A model generated the notes under the pieces. The model was not told the origin of the DNA and ran no database searches. It was given only the letters and a program-made list of their open reading frames with translations. A stretch of DNA of 34,216 bases from Bacilli bacterium (GTDB lineage: Bacteria > Bacillota_I > Bacilli_A > RF39 > UBA660), in assembly GCA_028699175.1 (NCBI GenBank), contig JAQVVC010000003.1, forward strand, positions 1 through 34,216, read 5' to 3'. This document shows, piece by piece, positions 1 through 9,140 of this stretch. The position numbers and the translations under genes were made by a program. Every line of letters begins with the position of its first letter. Position 1 is the stretch's first letter.

Positions 1-35
1 ACTAAAATGCATTTATAAAAGCATTATTTCTTTAT

Positions 36-60
36 TTAAAAAAAGCAAGAAAACTTGCTT
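36..60 (-). terminator. intrinsic terminator of acyl-CoA ligase gene
   Basis: AAGCAAG-aaaa-CTTGCTT 7-bp stem, followed by a U-run on the minus strand, just after the stop at 66. Confidence 0.85.
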
Positions 61-65
61 ATAAT

Positions 66-1814
66 TTATTTTACTTGACGATAATCTATTTTACCTACTT
101 TAGTCATTGGTAATGTTTCTCGATATTCAATTGATACTGGTAAAGAATATTTAGCTATATTATGTTTACAGTATAAATTAATGTCTTCATCAATTTCTTT
201 ATTTAAAGTATATTGTGGTTTTAATACGATATATGCTTTTGCTACTTCTCCTTTATATGGATGTGGTGCTCCAACAACAATAGAAGTTAAAACTTTAGGA
301 TGTTTATTAATTATTGCTTCAACATAATTAGGATAAATATTATAACCTGAAGAGATAATAATTCTTTTTAATCGCGATTTAAAAAATATCATTCCTGTTT
401 TATCAATACTTCCAACATCACCAGTATGAAGCCATATTTTACCATCTTCATGTTTTTTTAATTGGGTTTTAGTTTCTTCTTTATCATCTAAATAACCTAA
501 CATTACAGCTGGGCTATGTAAACAAATTTCGCCATCTTGGTCATAATAAATATTTTCTGTTGTTCCTGGTTTTACAATTTTAACAAAATTATCTGGAGCT
601 GGAACTCCAATACTTCCAGGTATAAAGTTCCCTATAGGAGTAGCTATAGTAGAAGCTACACATTCAGTCATTCCCCATCCTACTTGAATTTCAGTTTTCG
701 AACCATATTTTTTAAGAAATTCATTAACTCTTTTTTGCAATTCCGGAGTTAATGTATCTCCACCACATACTGCAGCAGTAATTCCTTCTAGGGCACCTTC
801 TTTAAATTCATTTTGAAGTAGGGCTTCATATAATGTAGGAACACCAGCTATAAAATTAGGTTTATAAGTTTTAATTAGTTTAGCAAAACTAGATGCTGAA
901 AACTTAGGAATAATAATTGTTTTCATTCCCGCTGTAAAAGCTGTATGAAAGCAAATTCCTAAACCAAATCCATGAAAAATGGGCATAATTGATAAAATAC
1001 TTTTACCTGGATCAGTTCCACTACACATTGTTCTATTTTGAAGAGCTATTGCATTGAAACTTTTACTAGATAACATTATCCCTTTGGGAGTTCCAGTTGT
1101 GCCTCCACTATATAATATGACCGCTAAATCTTCATCATTTTTATTACTTTTTTTTAATTCAATAACATCTCTACTTTCATAGATAAAATTCTTCCATGAT
1201 ATAACATTAGATTTTTTGTTTTTAACTTTTATTTTACGTCCACTAGTTATAAAATATCCTGCTGTAGTTATTAAATTCATACTATCACTAGCTTTAGTTA
1301 AAATAACTTTGTTTAAATTGACTTTGTTTTCGATATTACTTATTTTTTCATAAACAAAATCCATAGTCAATATATACTTGCTTTTAGCTTTTTTTAAATA
1401 AAACTCTAGTTCAGTTTCACTAGATAAAGGATGAGTCATATTAGCAACTGCTCCAATTAAATTTAAAGCATATACAGCAATTATTCCTTCAGGAACATTT
1501 GGCATACATATAGTTACTTTATCATTTTCCTTTACCCCTATTTTTTGAAATGATTTAGCACATCTTTTTATTTTTTCAATAAACTCTTGATAAGTGCAAT
1601 ACTTTCCAAAGTATTCATAAGCATAATAACTAGGATATTTTAAAGCTGTATCTTCAAGCATTTCATATAATGTTAATTTAGGATAAACTAAATTCTTAGG
1701 AATATTTAATTTTTCATAGTGCTTATACCAAGGAGTACTATCAAAATGTTCATAATGAAATTGATTAGCGCTATGTTTAATAGTATCTTTTATATTTTTG
1801 ATATTAACTTTCAT
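66..1814 (-). CDS. AMP-forming acyl-CoA synthetase/ligase
   Basis: ORF with YSGGTTGTPKG, GWGMTE, WLHTGD and SGYNIYP motifs of the ANL superfamily. Confidence 0.9.
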   Translation of the reverse strand: MKVNIKNIKDTIKHSANQFHYEHFDSTPWYKHYEKLNIPKNLVYPKLTLYEMLEDTALKYPSYYAYEYFGKYCTYQEFIEKIKRCAKSFQKIGVKENDKVTICMPNVPEGIIAVYALNLIGAVANMTHPLSSETELEFYLKKAKSKYILTMDFVYEKISNIENKVNLNKVILTKASDSMNLITTAGYFITSGRKIKVKNKKSNVISWKNFIYESRDVIELKKSNKNDEDLAVILYSGGTTGTPKGIMLSSKSFNAIALQNRTMCSGTDPGKSILSIMPIFHGFGLGICFHTAFTAGMKTIIIPKFSASSFAKLIKTYKPNFIAGVPTLYEALLQNEFKEGALEGITAAVCGGDTLTPELQKRVNEFLKKYGSKTEIQVGWGMTECVASTIATPIGNFIPGSIGVPAPDNFVKIVKPGTTENIYYDQDGEICLHSPAVMLGYLDDKEETKTQLKKHEDGKIWLHTGDVGSIDKTGMIFFKSRLKRIIISSGYNIYPNYVEAIINKHPKVLTSIVVGAPHPYKGEVAKAYIVLKPQYTLNKEIDEDINLYCKHNIAKYSLPVSIEYRETLPMTKVGKIDYRQVK

Positions 1815-1900
1815 TTTTTTACCTCTTTACTAATTATATATTAACATATAATTAATAAAAAGTATTATCTAAAAAAAGAAAATATTTTAATTTTCGCTTT

Positions 1901-2386
1901 TTATTTTCTGGTATATAATTTTCTTAAATATTTAGGCTTACTTTCTGAATAATTATGGGTAATTTCATTATCCCATAATAATTGATCTATTTGAGGAAAA
2001 AATACATCTGCTTCATTGCATATTTCATCAAATTCAGTTAAATACATCATATTTGCATATGCCATCAATTCTTTATATATTTGGGCTCCACCGATTATAT
2101 AAACATCATCATCAATATCTTTAACATAAGCTAAAAATTCTTCAATACTATTTAGACAAATCACATCTTCTGGAAAAGACTGATTAGATTTTGTTAAAAC
2201 AATATGAATTCTATTGGGTAATTTTTTAGGAAGTGATTCAAATGTTTTTCTTCCCATTACAATATAATGATTAGTTGTTTTTTCTTTAAAAAATTGCATA
2301 TCTTCTTTGGTTCTCCATATCAAGTCATTTTCTTTGCCTAATTCGCCATTTCTACCAATTGCTGCTATTATTATTAAATTACTCAT
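1901..2386 (-). CDS. folA: dihydrofolate reductase
   Basis: IAAIGRNGELGKENDLIWRTKEDMQFFKEKT, VMGRKTFESLP, YIIGGAQIY. Confidence 0.95.
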   Translation of the reverse strand: MSNLIIIAAIGRNGELGKENDLIWRTKEDMQFFKEKTTNHYIVMGRKTFESLPKKLPNRIHIVLTKSNQSFPEDVICLNSIEEFLAYVKDIDDDVYIIGGAQIYKELMAYANMMYLTEFDEICNEADVFFPQIDQLLWDNEITHNYSESKPKYLRKLYTRK

Positions 2387-2394
2387 AATTCCCC

Positions 2395-3297
2395 CTATTT
2401 TGATATATCAAATTTTATTGGTCCATGACTTTTATATTTTAAAACTTTAACATCTTTACATTCTGCCGAATTATCAAATTGATAAAAATCATCTATTTCA
2501 GGGTTTAACCAAAACTCTGGGGCATCAAAATGTCCTTCTTCATTAATTCTTCTTATTTGTTCTTTTATACCATCAACTTGATTAACATAAATGTGAGCAT
2601 CTTTTATACTATAATTGATTATTCCTGGTTTCAGACCAGTTACTTGTGCAAGCATATGTAATAAAGCTGCATATTGAGTAACATTAAAAGGCAAACCCAA
2701 AGGGACATCACAACTTCTTTGATGGACCCAAGCATTTAACTTATTATTAGTAACATCCCACTCAGATGACCAAACACAAGAAGGAAGAACAGCCGTATCT
2801 AATAAACCATCTTGCCATAAGCTCATAATCATTCTTCGATCAGTAGGATTATTTTTAAGTTTAGCAATTAAATTATCAGTTAAATTATATTTCTTGACAA
2901 TATATCCATAAGCAGTTCCTATTGTATGGGACCATTCTTTACCAAAGTTTTTACTTATCCTTTTAGTTTCTAAAACCCCTTCTTCATTTAATACCATTTG
3001 ATCAGCGATCCAAAAGCCATTTTCATCTATTTCCCATTCATCCCAAATATGAACATTTCTTTCTTGTAACCATCTTACATCATTACTTTGAGCTTGATAT
3101 ATCCATAACATTTCTAAAATTGCTTGTCTAAACCACATTTTTTTAGTTGTAAGAACTGGAAATTCTTCTTCTAAATTAAATTCAAAATAATGAGATGGGA
3201 TTTTTATTGAATCTACGCCCGTTCTATTTTCTACTCTAACTCCATATTCAAGTATTTTCTTACATAAATTTAAATAATCTACATCAAATTTCGACAT
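2395..3297 (-). CDS. thyA: thymidylate synthase
   Basis: RTGVDS, LPSCVW catalytic Cys, QRSCDVPLGLPFN, adjacent to folA. Confidence 0.97.
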   Translation of the reverse strand: MSKFDVDYLNLCKKILEYGVRVENRTGVDSIKIPSHYFEFNLEEEFPVLTTKKMWFRQAILEMLWIYQAQSNDVRWLQERNVHIWDEWEIDENGFWIADQMVLNEEGVLETKRISKNFGKEWSHTIGTAYGYIVKKYNLTDNLIAKLKNNPTDRRMIMSLWQDGLLDTAVLPSCVWSSEWDVTNNKLNAWVHQRSCDVPLGLPFNVTQYAALLHMLAQVTGLKPGIINYSIKDAHIYVNQVDGIKEQIRRINEEGHFDAPEFWLNPEIDDFYQFDNSAECKDVKVLKYKSHGPIKFDISK

Positions 3298-3380
3298 ATT
3301 TAAACCTCCCCAACTAAAATAATTATAACATAAACAAATAAAAAATATGACATATAGTCAATTTTATTATTAAAAAAAAA

Positions 3381-3466
3381 TGGTGCCCGTGGCCAGACTT
3401 GAACTGGCACGATATTGCTATCACTGGATTTTGAGTCCAGCGCGTCTACCATTTCACCACACGGGC
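3381..3466 (-). tRNA. tRNA-Leu (anticodon CAA), CCA encoded
   Basis: GCCCGUG/CACGGGC acceptor stem, anticodon arm CTGGA-CTCAAAA-TCCAG, long variable arm, T-loop GTTCAAG, 3' ACCA. Confidence 0.93.
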
Positions 3467-3484
3467 ATTTAAAAAATATAATAA

Positions 3485-4048
3485 TTATATTTTATCTTCT
3501 TTATAAATTGATGTAAATAATTCAACATCTTCTTCTAAATCAATATTATTTTCAAATTTAGGTAAATCTTTTTTAGTAGCAAGACCAAAATAATCTAAAA
3601 ATTCTTTAGTTGTAACATATAAGTTTGGCTTTCCTGGTAATGGACTTTTACCTTCTTCTTTAATTAATCCTTTAGCTGCTAATTTACGAATTAAATAAGT
3701 GGTATTAACTCCTCTTATCTGATCAACTTCTAATCTTGTTACTGGTTCATTATAAGCAATAATAGCTAAAGTTTCAAGTGCAGCTGGGCTTAAAGTATTA
3801 GTTTCTGGATTATCTACTAAGGTTTTAAAATATTCTTTATGTTCTTTTTTAGTTGTTAATTTAAAAGCATCTCCTAAAAAAGTTACTCTTAATCCCCTAT
3901 CTTCTTCTTCATAGGCTTTTTTTAATTCACTTAATAAATTTTTAGCTTGCTCTTCATTTATTTTCATGGTTTCACATAAGGTTTTTAAAGTGATGCCTTC
4001 ATCTCCTACTACAAATAAGATACCTTCTAATATACCTAATAATTTCAT
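3485..4048 (-). CDS. scpB: segregation and condensation protein B
   Basis: LSPAALETLAIIAYNEPVTRLEVDQIRGV motif, next to scpA. Confidence 0.95.
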   Translation of the reverse strand: MKLLGILEGILFVVGDEGITLKTLCETMKINEEQAKNLLSELKKAYEEEDRGLRVTFLGDAFKLTTKKEHKEYFKTLVDNPETNTLSPAALETLAIIAYNEPVTRLEVDQIRGVNTTYLIRKLAAKGLIKEEGKSPLPGKPNLYVTTKEFLDYFGLATKKDLPKFENNIDLEEDVELFTSIYKEDKI

Positions 4049-4761
4049 TTTTGATCACTGCCCTCTATAAATATGTCATTAAAATTATTTTTTTGAATTA
4101 TTTTTATTTCACCATTTTTGGCCATATTTAGTATAGATAAAAAGGTTACTACTACATATGACTTAGAAACATTATCAAATAATTCTAAAAATTTTATTTT
4201 ACCGTTTTTATTCTTAAGTTTATTTCGAATGTCAATACATCTTTCTTCAACATTTAATTCTTTTTTAGTTATTTTAGTGTTAATTGGTTGAGTTAATTTC
4301 TGTCTTTTTAAAAATAATTCAAAAGCATTAAGTAAATCATTTAAACTAACTTCACTATTATAAATACCAGGATTATCTCGATATTCATCTAAACTGCTAG
4401 GAATTTTAGTATATATTTCACTTCTTTTTTCCTCTAACTTTTTAAAATCTTCGGCGACTTTTTTTATTTTTTCATATTCAAGCAATCGATTAGCTAAATC
4501 ATCAGGATTATTAAATTCATATTCTTCTTCATCTTCTTCGTTTTTATTTAATAATAATTTACTTTTTAAATGAATTAGTTCGCTAGCCATTACTAAATAT
4601 TCACTATTAACATCAATTGATAATTCATTATTTTGAATAAAATCTAAATATTCTTTAATTATCCTTGATATATCAATATTATAGATATCCATTTTATTAG
4701 CTTTAATTAAATGAAGTAATAAATCAAGTGGCCCTTCAAATTCATTAATTGTAAATGTCAT
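4045..4761 (-). CDS. scpA: segregation and condensation protein A
   Basis: FEGPLDLLLHLIKANKMDIYNIDI; likely start is the third residue of the track ORF (MTFTINEF), giving an ATGA overlap with the upstream gene. Confidence 0.95.
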   Translation of the reverse strand: MTFTINEFEGPLDLLLHLIKANKMDIYNIDISRIIKEYLDFIQNNELSIDVNSEYLVMASELIHLKSKLLLNKNEEDEEEYEFNNPDDLANRLLEYEKIKKVAEDFKKLEEKRSEIYTKIPSSLDEYRDNPGIYNSEVSLNDLLNAFELFLKRQKLTQPINTKITKKELNVEERCIDIRNKLKNKNGKIKFLELFDNVSKSYVVVTFLSILNMAKNGEIKIIQKNNFNDIFIEGSDQK

Positions 4762-5666
4762 AAGCACTTATACCCTTTAGCTTCCATCTCATATTTTACT
4801 TTTTTGGCTGGAGTATCTAAAGCATAATAATTATAATCTATATATGCTCCTAAATCAGCAATATTTATTTTTGCTAAATCAAGTGATGCGACAAATTCAA
4901 AACCAACATCTTTTTCTTCAGTATTTGATGTTGTAGGAGCTAACTCATTAATTTTTTTACTTCTCTTAACATAAAAATTATATTTTTCTAAATATTTATC
5001 AATATCTTTTACATTATCATATTTATAATTATGAGAGATACTTTTTAAAATCAAATTATTAAAATTATATTTATAAGCATTATTATTTATTGAGCATATT
5101 AAACTAGCAATCCCTGATTCATTTTCTTTTAATTTTATATCATCATAATTAGTAAAAGTTATAACATTTCCATAATATACGATATTTTTAAATTCCAAAT
5201 CTGAAAAAGTAATTTCATTATTTATTTTTTCATTAGTAATATTACCAGTTAATTTAATCCTTTTAAGTAATTCATTTCCTTCATTAAAGATATTAAAATA
5301 ATAATCAGTTGAATCTAAAACAATAACATTATTACCTTTATTAACTAAATCATAAGTTATTTTATTATTATTTAATTTTACATTTGATAGTATTATATTA
5401 TTAAATACTATGCTCGTATTTTCATTTAAAGGATGTTTTGTAATATTATTGTTTTCATCTTTAGAATCTTCTACTTCAAAAAACATTCCATATATAGCTC
5501 CAATAATTGTATCAGGATTTTTAGCATATTTTTGAATATAAGGAAGTCCAAAAGTAATACCTATAATTAATAAGAATACAAAAAAAACAAAAATTGGCTT
5601 GCTAGATTTTTCTTTTCTTAAAGTGCCTAAAATTATTGGTTCATTAGAATTATTATTTTCATCCAT
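4758..5666 (-). CDS. conserved hypothetical single-pass membrane protein
   Basis: N-terminal TM (PIFVFFVFLLIIGITFGLPYI) plus Asn-rich extracytoplasmic region; likely start MDENNN (track ORF 5681). Confidence 0.75.
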   Translation of the reverse strand: MDENNNSNEPIILGTLRKEKSSKPIFVFFVFLLIIGITFGLPYIQKYAKNPDTIIGAIYGMFFEVEDSKDENNNITKHPLNENTSIVFNNIILSNVKLNNNKITYDLVNKGNNVIVLDSTDYYFNIFNEGNELLKRIKLTGNITNEKINNEITFSDLEFKNIVYYGNVITFTNYDDIKLKENESGIASLICSINNNAYKYNFNNLILKSISHNYKYDNVKDIDKYLEKYNFYVKRSKKINELAPTTSNTEEKDVGFEFVASLDLAKINIADLGAYIDYNYYALDTPAKKVKYEMEAKGYKCL

Positions 5667-5707
5667 ATTCTTAAGCCTCAATTCTTATTTAATTATAACA
5701 AATATGA

Positions 5708-5744
5708 TAAAAAAATAAAAGATAATATTTATTTTTCAATTATC
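5708..5744 (-). terminator. intrinsic terminator of miaB; stop codon in the loop
   Basis: GATAAT (5721-5726) / ATTATC (5739-5744) with a U-rich tract on the minus strand. Confidence 0.6.
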
Positions 5745-7132
5745 CCATCTAAACTAAAACTTTTTGCAGCTTTTATTTTAACGTCTATTATTTTACCAAT
5801 TGTATTTGCTGGAGCATCAATATTTACTAATTTCATATTTTCAGTATAACCAGCAACTTTTTTATTATCTTTCTCACTTATCGAAGTGACTAATACTTTT
5901 TGAATTGTTCCTAATGTTTTTAAATTACTTTCTTTACTATAAGTATTAATTAATTTATTAAGTTTTTGAAGGCGTTTATTTTTTTCTTCTAAAGATAAAT
6001 TGTCTTTCATTTTAGAAGCTGGGGTATTTTCTCTAGCCGAAAAAACAAAAGTAAATGCTCCATCAAATTGACACTCTTTCACTAAATTTAATGTCTCTTC
6101 AAAATCTTCTTCTGTTTCACCTGGGAAACCAACAATAATATCGGTCGTAATAGCAACATTATTAACTTTAGTTTTTATTTTATTAAATAAATTTAAATAT
6201 TCTTCCCTAGTGTATTTACGATTCATTAATTTTAATATTCTATTAGATCCTGATTGAACTGGTAAATGAATATATGGCATTATATTATCATATTTAGCTA
6301 TAATATCTATCATCTTATCAGTAAAATCCCAAGGATGACTAGTTACAAATCTAATTCTTTCAATACCAGTTTTACTAACCTGCTCAAGTAAAGTACTAAA
6401 TTCTAATTTTTCTTCTAAATCTTTTCCATAGGCATTGACATTTTGTCCTAGTAAAGTTATTTCTTTATAACCGGCTTTTTTTAATTCATTTACTTCTTTT
6501 AAGATATCTTTTATCTTACGACTTCTTTGTTTTCCTCTTGTGTAAGGAACAATACAATAAGTACAAAATTTATCACAACCATACATGATATTTACCCATG
6601 CTGTTATATTTGAATCTCTTTTATATAGGTTATCAAATTCAATTACATCACCTTCTTTACTATCGACATTTATCTTTTGCTTCCCCTTATAATCTTCTAA
6701 CATCTTTGGTAGTTCACTAATATTATGTGTACCAAAAACAATATCTATATAAGGATGCTTTTCTTTTATGTATGTGACAACACTTGCTTCTTGAGCCATA
6801 CAACCACATAAACTAATAATCAAATTAGGATTACTTTTTTTTAAATGTTTAAGACGGCCTAAAAAACCAAATACTTTATCATGAGCATTTTCTCTAATTG
6901 CGCAGGTATTTAAAATTATTAAATCACTTTTATTTATATTTTCACTTTCACTATAACCTAAAGTTTCTAAAAGACCTTTTATTTCTTCACTATCATGAAC
7001 ATTCATCTGACATCCATAAGTTCTTATGAAATATTTTTTATTCTTAAAGATTGGGCGATTAGTTCTATTTTCATATATATAATTGGCTTTAGCTTTTCTT
7101 TGAGCAGCATCAAGCATATTAGGTAATCTCAT
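5729..7132 (-). CDS. miaB: tRNA-2-methylthio-N6-dimethylallyladenosine synthase
   Basis: YGCQMNVHDSE, radical-SAM CxxxCxxC in YGCDKFCTYCIVPYTRG, TRAM-like C-terminus. Confidence 0.96.
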   Translation of the reverse strand: MRLPNMLDAAQRKAKANYIYENRTNRPIFKNKKYFIRTYGCQMNVHDSEEIKGLLETLGYSESENINKSDLIILNTCAIRENAHDKVFGFLGRLKHLKKSNPNLIISLCGCMAQEASVVTYIKEKHPYIDIVFGTHNISELPKMLEDYKGKQKINVDSKEGDVIEFDNLYKRDSNITAWVNIMYGCDKFCTYCIVPYTRGKQRSRKIKDILKEVNELKKAGYKEITLLGQNVNAYGKDLEEKLEFSTLLEQVSKTGIERIRFVTSHPWDFTDKMIDIIAKYDNIMPYIHLPVQSGSNRILKLMNRKYTREEYLNLFNKIKTKVNNVAITTDIIVGFPGETEEDFEETLNLVKECQFDGAFTFVFSARENTPASKMKDNLSLEEKNKRLQKLNKLINTYSKESNLKTLGTIQKVLVTSISEKDNKKVAGYTENMKLVNIDAPANTIGKIIDVKIKAAKSFSLDGIIEK

Positions 7133-7171
7133 TTATATCACTCCAGTAGCAATTATACCATATTTTAATAT

Positions 7172-7196
7172 AAAAAGAGAACCTTATGGATTCTCT
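7172..7196 (-). terminator. intrinsic terminator with stop codon in loop
   Basis: AGAGAA...TTCTCT stem with inner CC/GG pairs and U-run on minus strand. Confidence 0.75.
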
Positions 7197-8812
7197 ATAC
7201 TTATAATTTCATTTATTTCATGTTTAGAAAAAGCAATCTTTAATTTATCATTAATTTTTACAAAGGGTAATATATTTTCATTAACTTTTAAGCCTACTTT
7301 ATATTTGTTATTATCTTTATCGATTATATAAAAATAAGTATCGCCATCAATCATTAAATTAGTAATACTTTTTATTTCAATTGTTTTGCTATTTTTTTCT
7401 TTGGTTTCATCAATAGCATTTCCTAAATAATTTTTAGCTGCAAATTCAATTCCTTTTGAAGAATCAGTTACCGTTACTTTTTGATAATCTACTAAATCAA
7501 CAAAAGCATACATTTTTACTAAACCTGCTTTATCTTTTAAAGAAATTATATAAGTAGGTTTATTATTTAAATTTATTAAAATTGGAAATGTTGCTGTATA
7601 ATTCATTTGTTGGACTTGGCCTTTAGCTGATTCCATAGCGGAATATTCTTCTGCTCCTGGTACTTCATAAAAATTAGTTTCTTTAGTTCTTAAATTAGTT
7701 AAGATAAATCCTACATTGGATTCATCACTTACCGCTGAAGTAATTCCAGTAGTCATATAAACATCATTATTCATTACTAGATAATTATATCCCTCAGTAG
7801 TAGCTACTACTCCTTTTTGACCAAATATCGAATTTAAAAAACCGTTTTTATATTTACCCCAGTCATTAATTTGTTCTGTTATTAATTCTGAACTAAATAC
7901 ATGATCAACCCAATCTGGTACTTTACTAGTTTGATATTTTTTACTTTTACCATCAATAGGATTAAATATAATTAAATGACTAACTTCTTTTCTTAAACCA
8001 ATTCCTTTATATTTTAATACTGGTACTATCCAGTAAGGATTTCCCTCATCATTGATTTCAAAGGTAATATCTCCAAATATATCACCTGGATAACTAAATC
8101 TTAATTTACGAAGTAAATCTTCATGTAAGATTGCACTAGGAACATATTTCATACCTTTACTAAATTTTTGAAGTGATGATTCTCCAGTTACTGAATCAAC
8201 TTTAATATATCCTTTTATTCCTTCTTTACGATTAGTAAAATATTTAAATATATCCGCATATTCAAGAGGAGTTACTCTTTCTATTTTTTCTTTATAATTA
8301 ATTTGGGTATAAATACTTGATACATCAAATTGAGATACTAATTCAGGAAGTTGACCCATAACTCGATCTCCTAATTTTTCAGATGAATTTTTATCTAATA
8401 ATGCTAACTTTTTAAAATCAACTGGTTTTACATCATCAGTAAAAACCCCCCCTTCAGTTACTTTTATTCTATTTGCGTAAGCTTTAGAATTAAATATTGG
8501 CGAGTAGATAAGATTAATTAAAAATAATAATATAATTAATACTCCCGTAAAACCTAATATATATCCTAATTTATTATTTACTCGATAACTGGGATTTCGG
8601 TAAAAATTTCCTTTTTGATCAAAACTTCCATAACCAGATAAATTTCCAATTCCACTAACTGAGATATAAAATATGATTGTTACAATTACACTAAACCAAA
8701 ATACTGGTGAAGTTAAATTAATTGGTGGCAACATAAAGAAATAATAAACTAACATAAATATAATCGTTAATATAATAGAACTCAATTCTTTTTTAAACTT
8801 ATAATTTTTCAT
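7184..8812 (-). CDS. conserved hypothetical multi-TM N-terminal protein with a large soluble domain
   Basis: 3 hydrophobic segments then a ~430-aa soluble region; likely start MKNYKF with SD AAGGTG (track ORF begins at an upstream GTG, 8821). Confidence 0.8.
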   Translation of the reverse strand: MKNYKFKKELSSIILTIIFMLVYYFFMLPPINLTSPVFWFSVIVTIIFYISVSGIGNLSGYGSFDQKGNFYRNPSYRVNNKLGYILGFTGVLIILLFLINLIYSPIFNSKAYANRIKVTEGGVFTDDVKPVDFKKLALLDKNSSEKLGDRVMGQLPELVSQFDVSSIYTQINYKEKIERVTPLEYADIFKYFTNRKEGIKGYIKVDSVTGESSLQKFSKGMKYVPSAILHEDLLRKLRFSYPGDIFGDITFEINDEGNPYWIVPVLKYKGIGLRKEVSHLIIFNPIDGKSKKYQTSKVPDWVDHVFSSELITEQINDWGKYKNGFLNSIFGQKGVVATTEGYNYLVMNNDVYMTTGITSAVSDESNVGFILTNLRTKETNFYEVPGAEEYSAMESAKGQVQQMNYTATFPILINLNNKPTYIISLKDKAGLVKMYAFVDLVDYQKVTVTDSSKGIEFAAKNYLGNAIDETKEKNSKTIEIKSITNLMIDGDTYFYIIDKDNNKYKVGLKVNENILPFVKINDKLKIAFSKHEINEIISIENP

Positions 8813-8862
8813 TTGATTCACCTTTCTTGCTTTAATTATAATATATTATAAGAATTAAAGCA

Positions 8863-8896
8863 AATTAAAACCAATATTTAATTATTGGTTTTAATT
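8863..8896 (-). terminator. intrinsic terminator of 45-aa ORF
   Basis: perfect 14-bp stem AATTAAAACCAATA / TATTGGTTTTAATT, 6-nt loop containing the stop codon. Confidence 0.75.
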
Positions 8897-9015
8897 ATTA
8901 TATTATTACTTTGCATATCTGTTATATTAGCTTGATAACTCATTGCAAATAACATTAAAAGTAAAAGGAGATAGAATATTATTACACCTCTATACTCATT
9001 AATTTTCACTAACAT
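8878..9015 (-). CDS. 45-aa single-TM small protein, putative SOS-induced cell division inhibitor
   Basis: Not in ORF track. MLVKINEYRGVIIFYLLLLLMLFAMSYQANITDMQSNNIIIKTNN; SD AAGGGAG upstream, LexA-box promoter, own terminator, divergent from lexA. Confidence 0.75.
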   Translation of the reverse strand: MLVKINEYRGVIIFYLLLLLMLFAMSYQANITDMQSNNIIIKTNN

Positions 9016-9043
9016 ATTTCCACTCCCTTCTACTTATAAATCA

Positions 9044-9072
9044 ACTATATCACGAACCAATGTTCGTGTCAA
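9044..9072 (-). promoter_or_regulatory. sigma-A-type promoter of 45-aa ORF
   Basis: minus strand TTGACA (9072-9067), 17-nt spacer, TATAGT (9049-9044). Confidence 0.85.
9051..9068. promoter_or_regulatory. LexA/DinR operator (SOS box)
   Basis: CACGAAC-caat-GTTCGTG, perfect 7-bp dyad matching the Gram-positive CGAACNNNNGTTCG consensus. Confidence 0.92.
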
Positions 9073-9091
9073 TAAAAAAGAAAACAAATGT

Positions 9092-9120
9092 TTGACATGT
9101 TGTCAATAATATGTTAATAT
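9092..9120 (+). promoter_or_regulatory. lexA promoter
   Basis: TTGACA (9092-9097), 17 nt, TAATAT (9115-9120). Confidence 0.7.
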
Positions 9121-9140
9121 TTGGATTAGGAAGTGAATAA

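Noticed and set aside
537-752. Plus-strand ORF 71 aa
   Set aside because: Antisense to the acyl-CoA ligase; low-complexity product and no SD, a by-product of AT-rich coding sequence
3340-3380. TGACATATAGTCA dyad near the thyA promoter
   Set aside because: 4-bp arms only; no promoter geometry linking it to thyA
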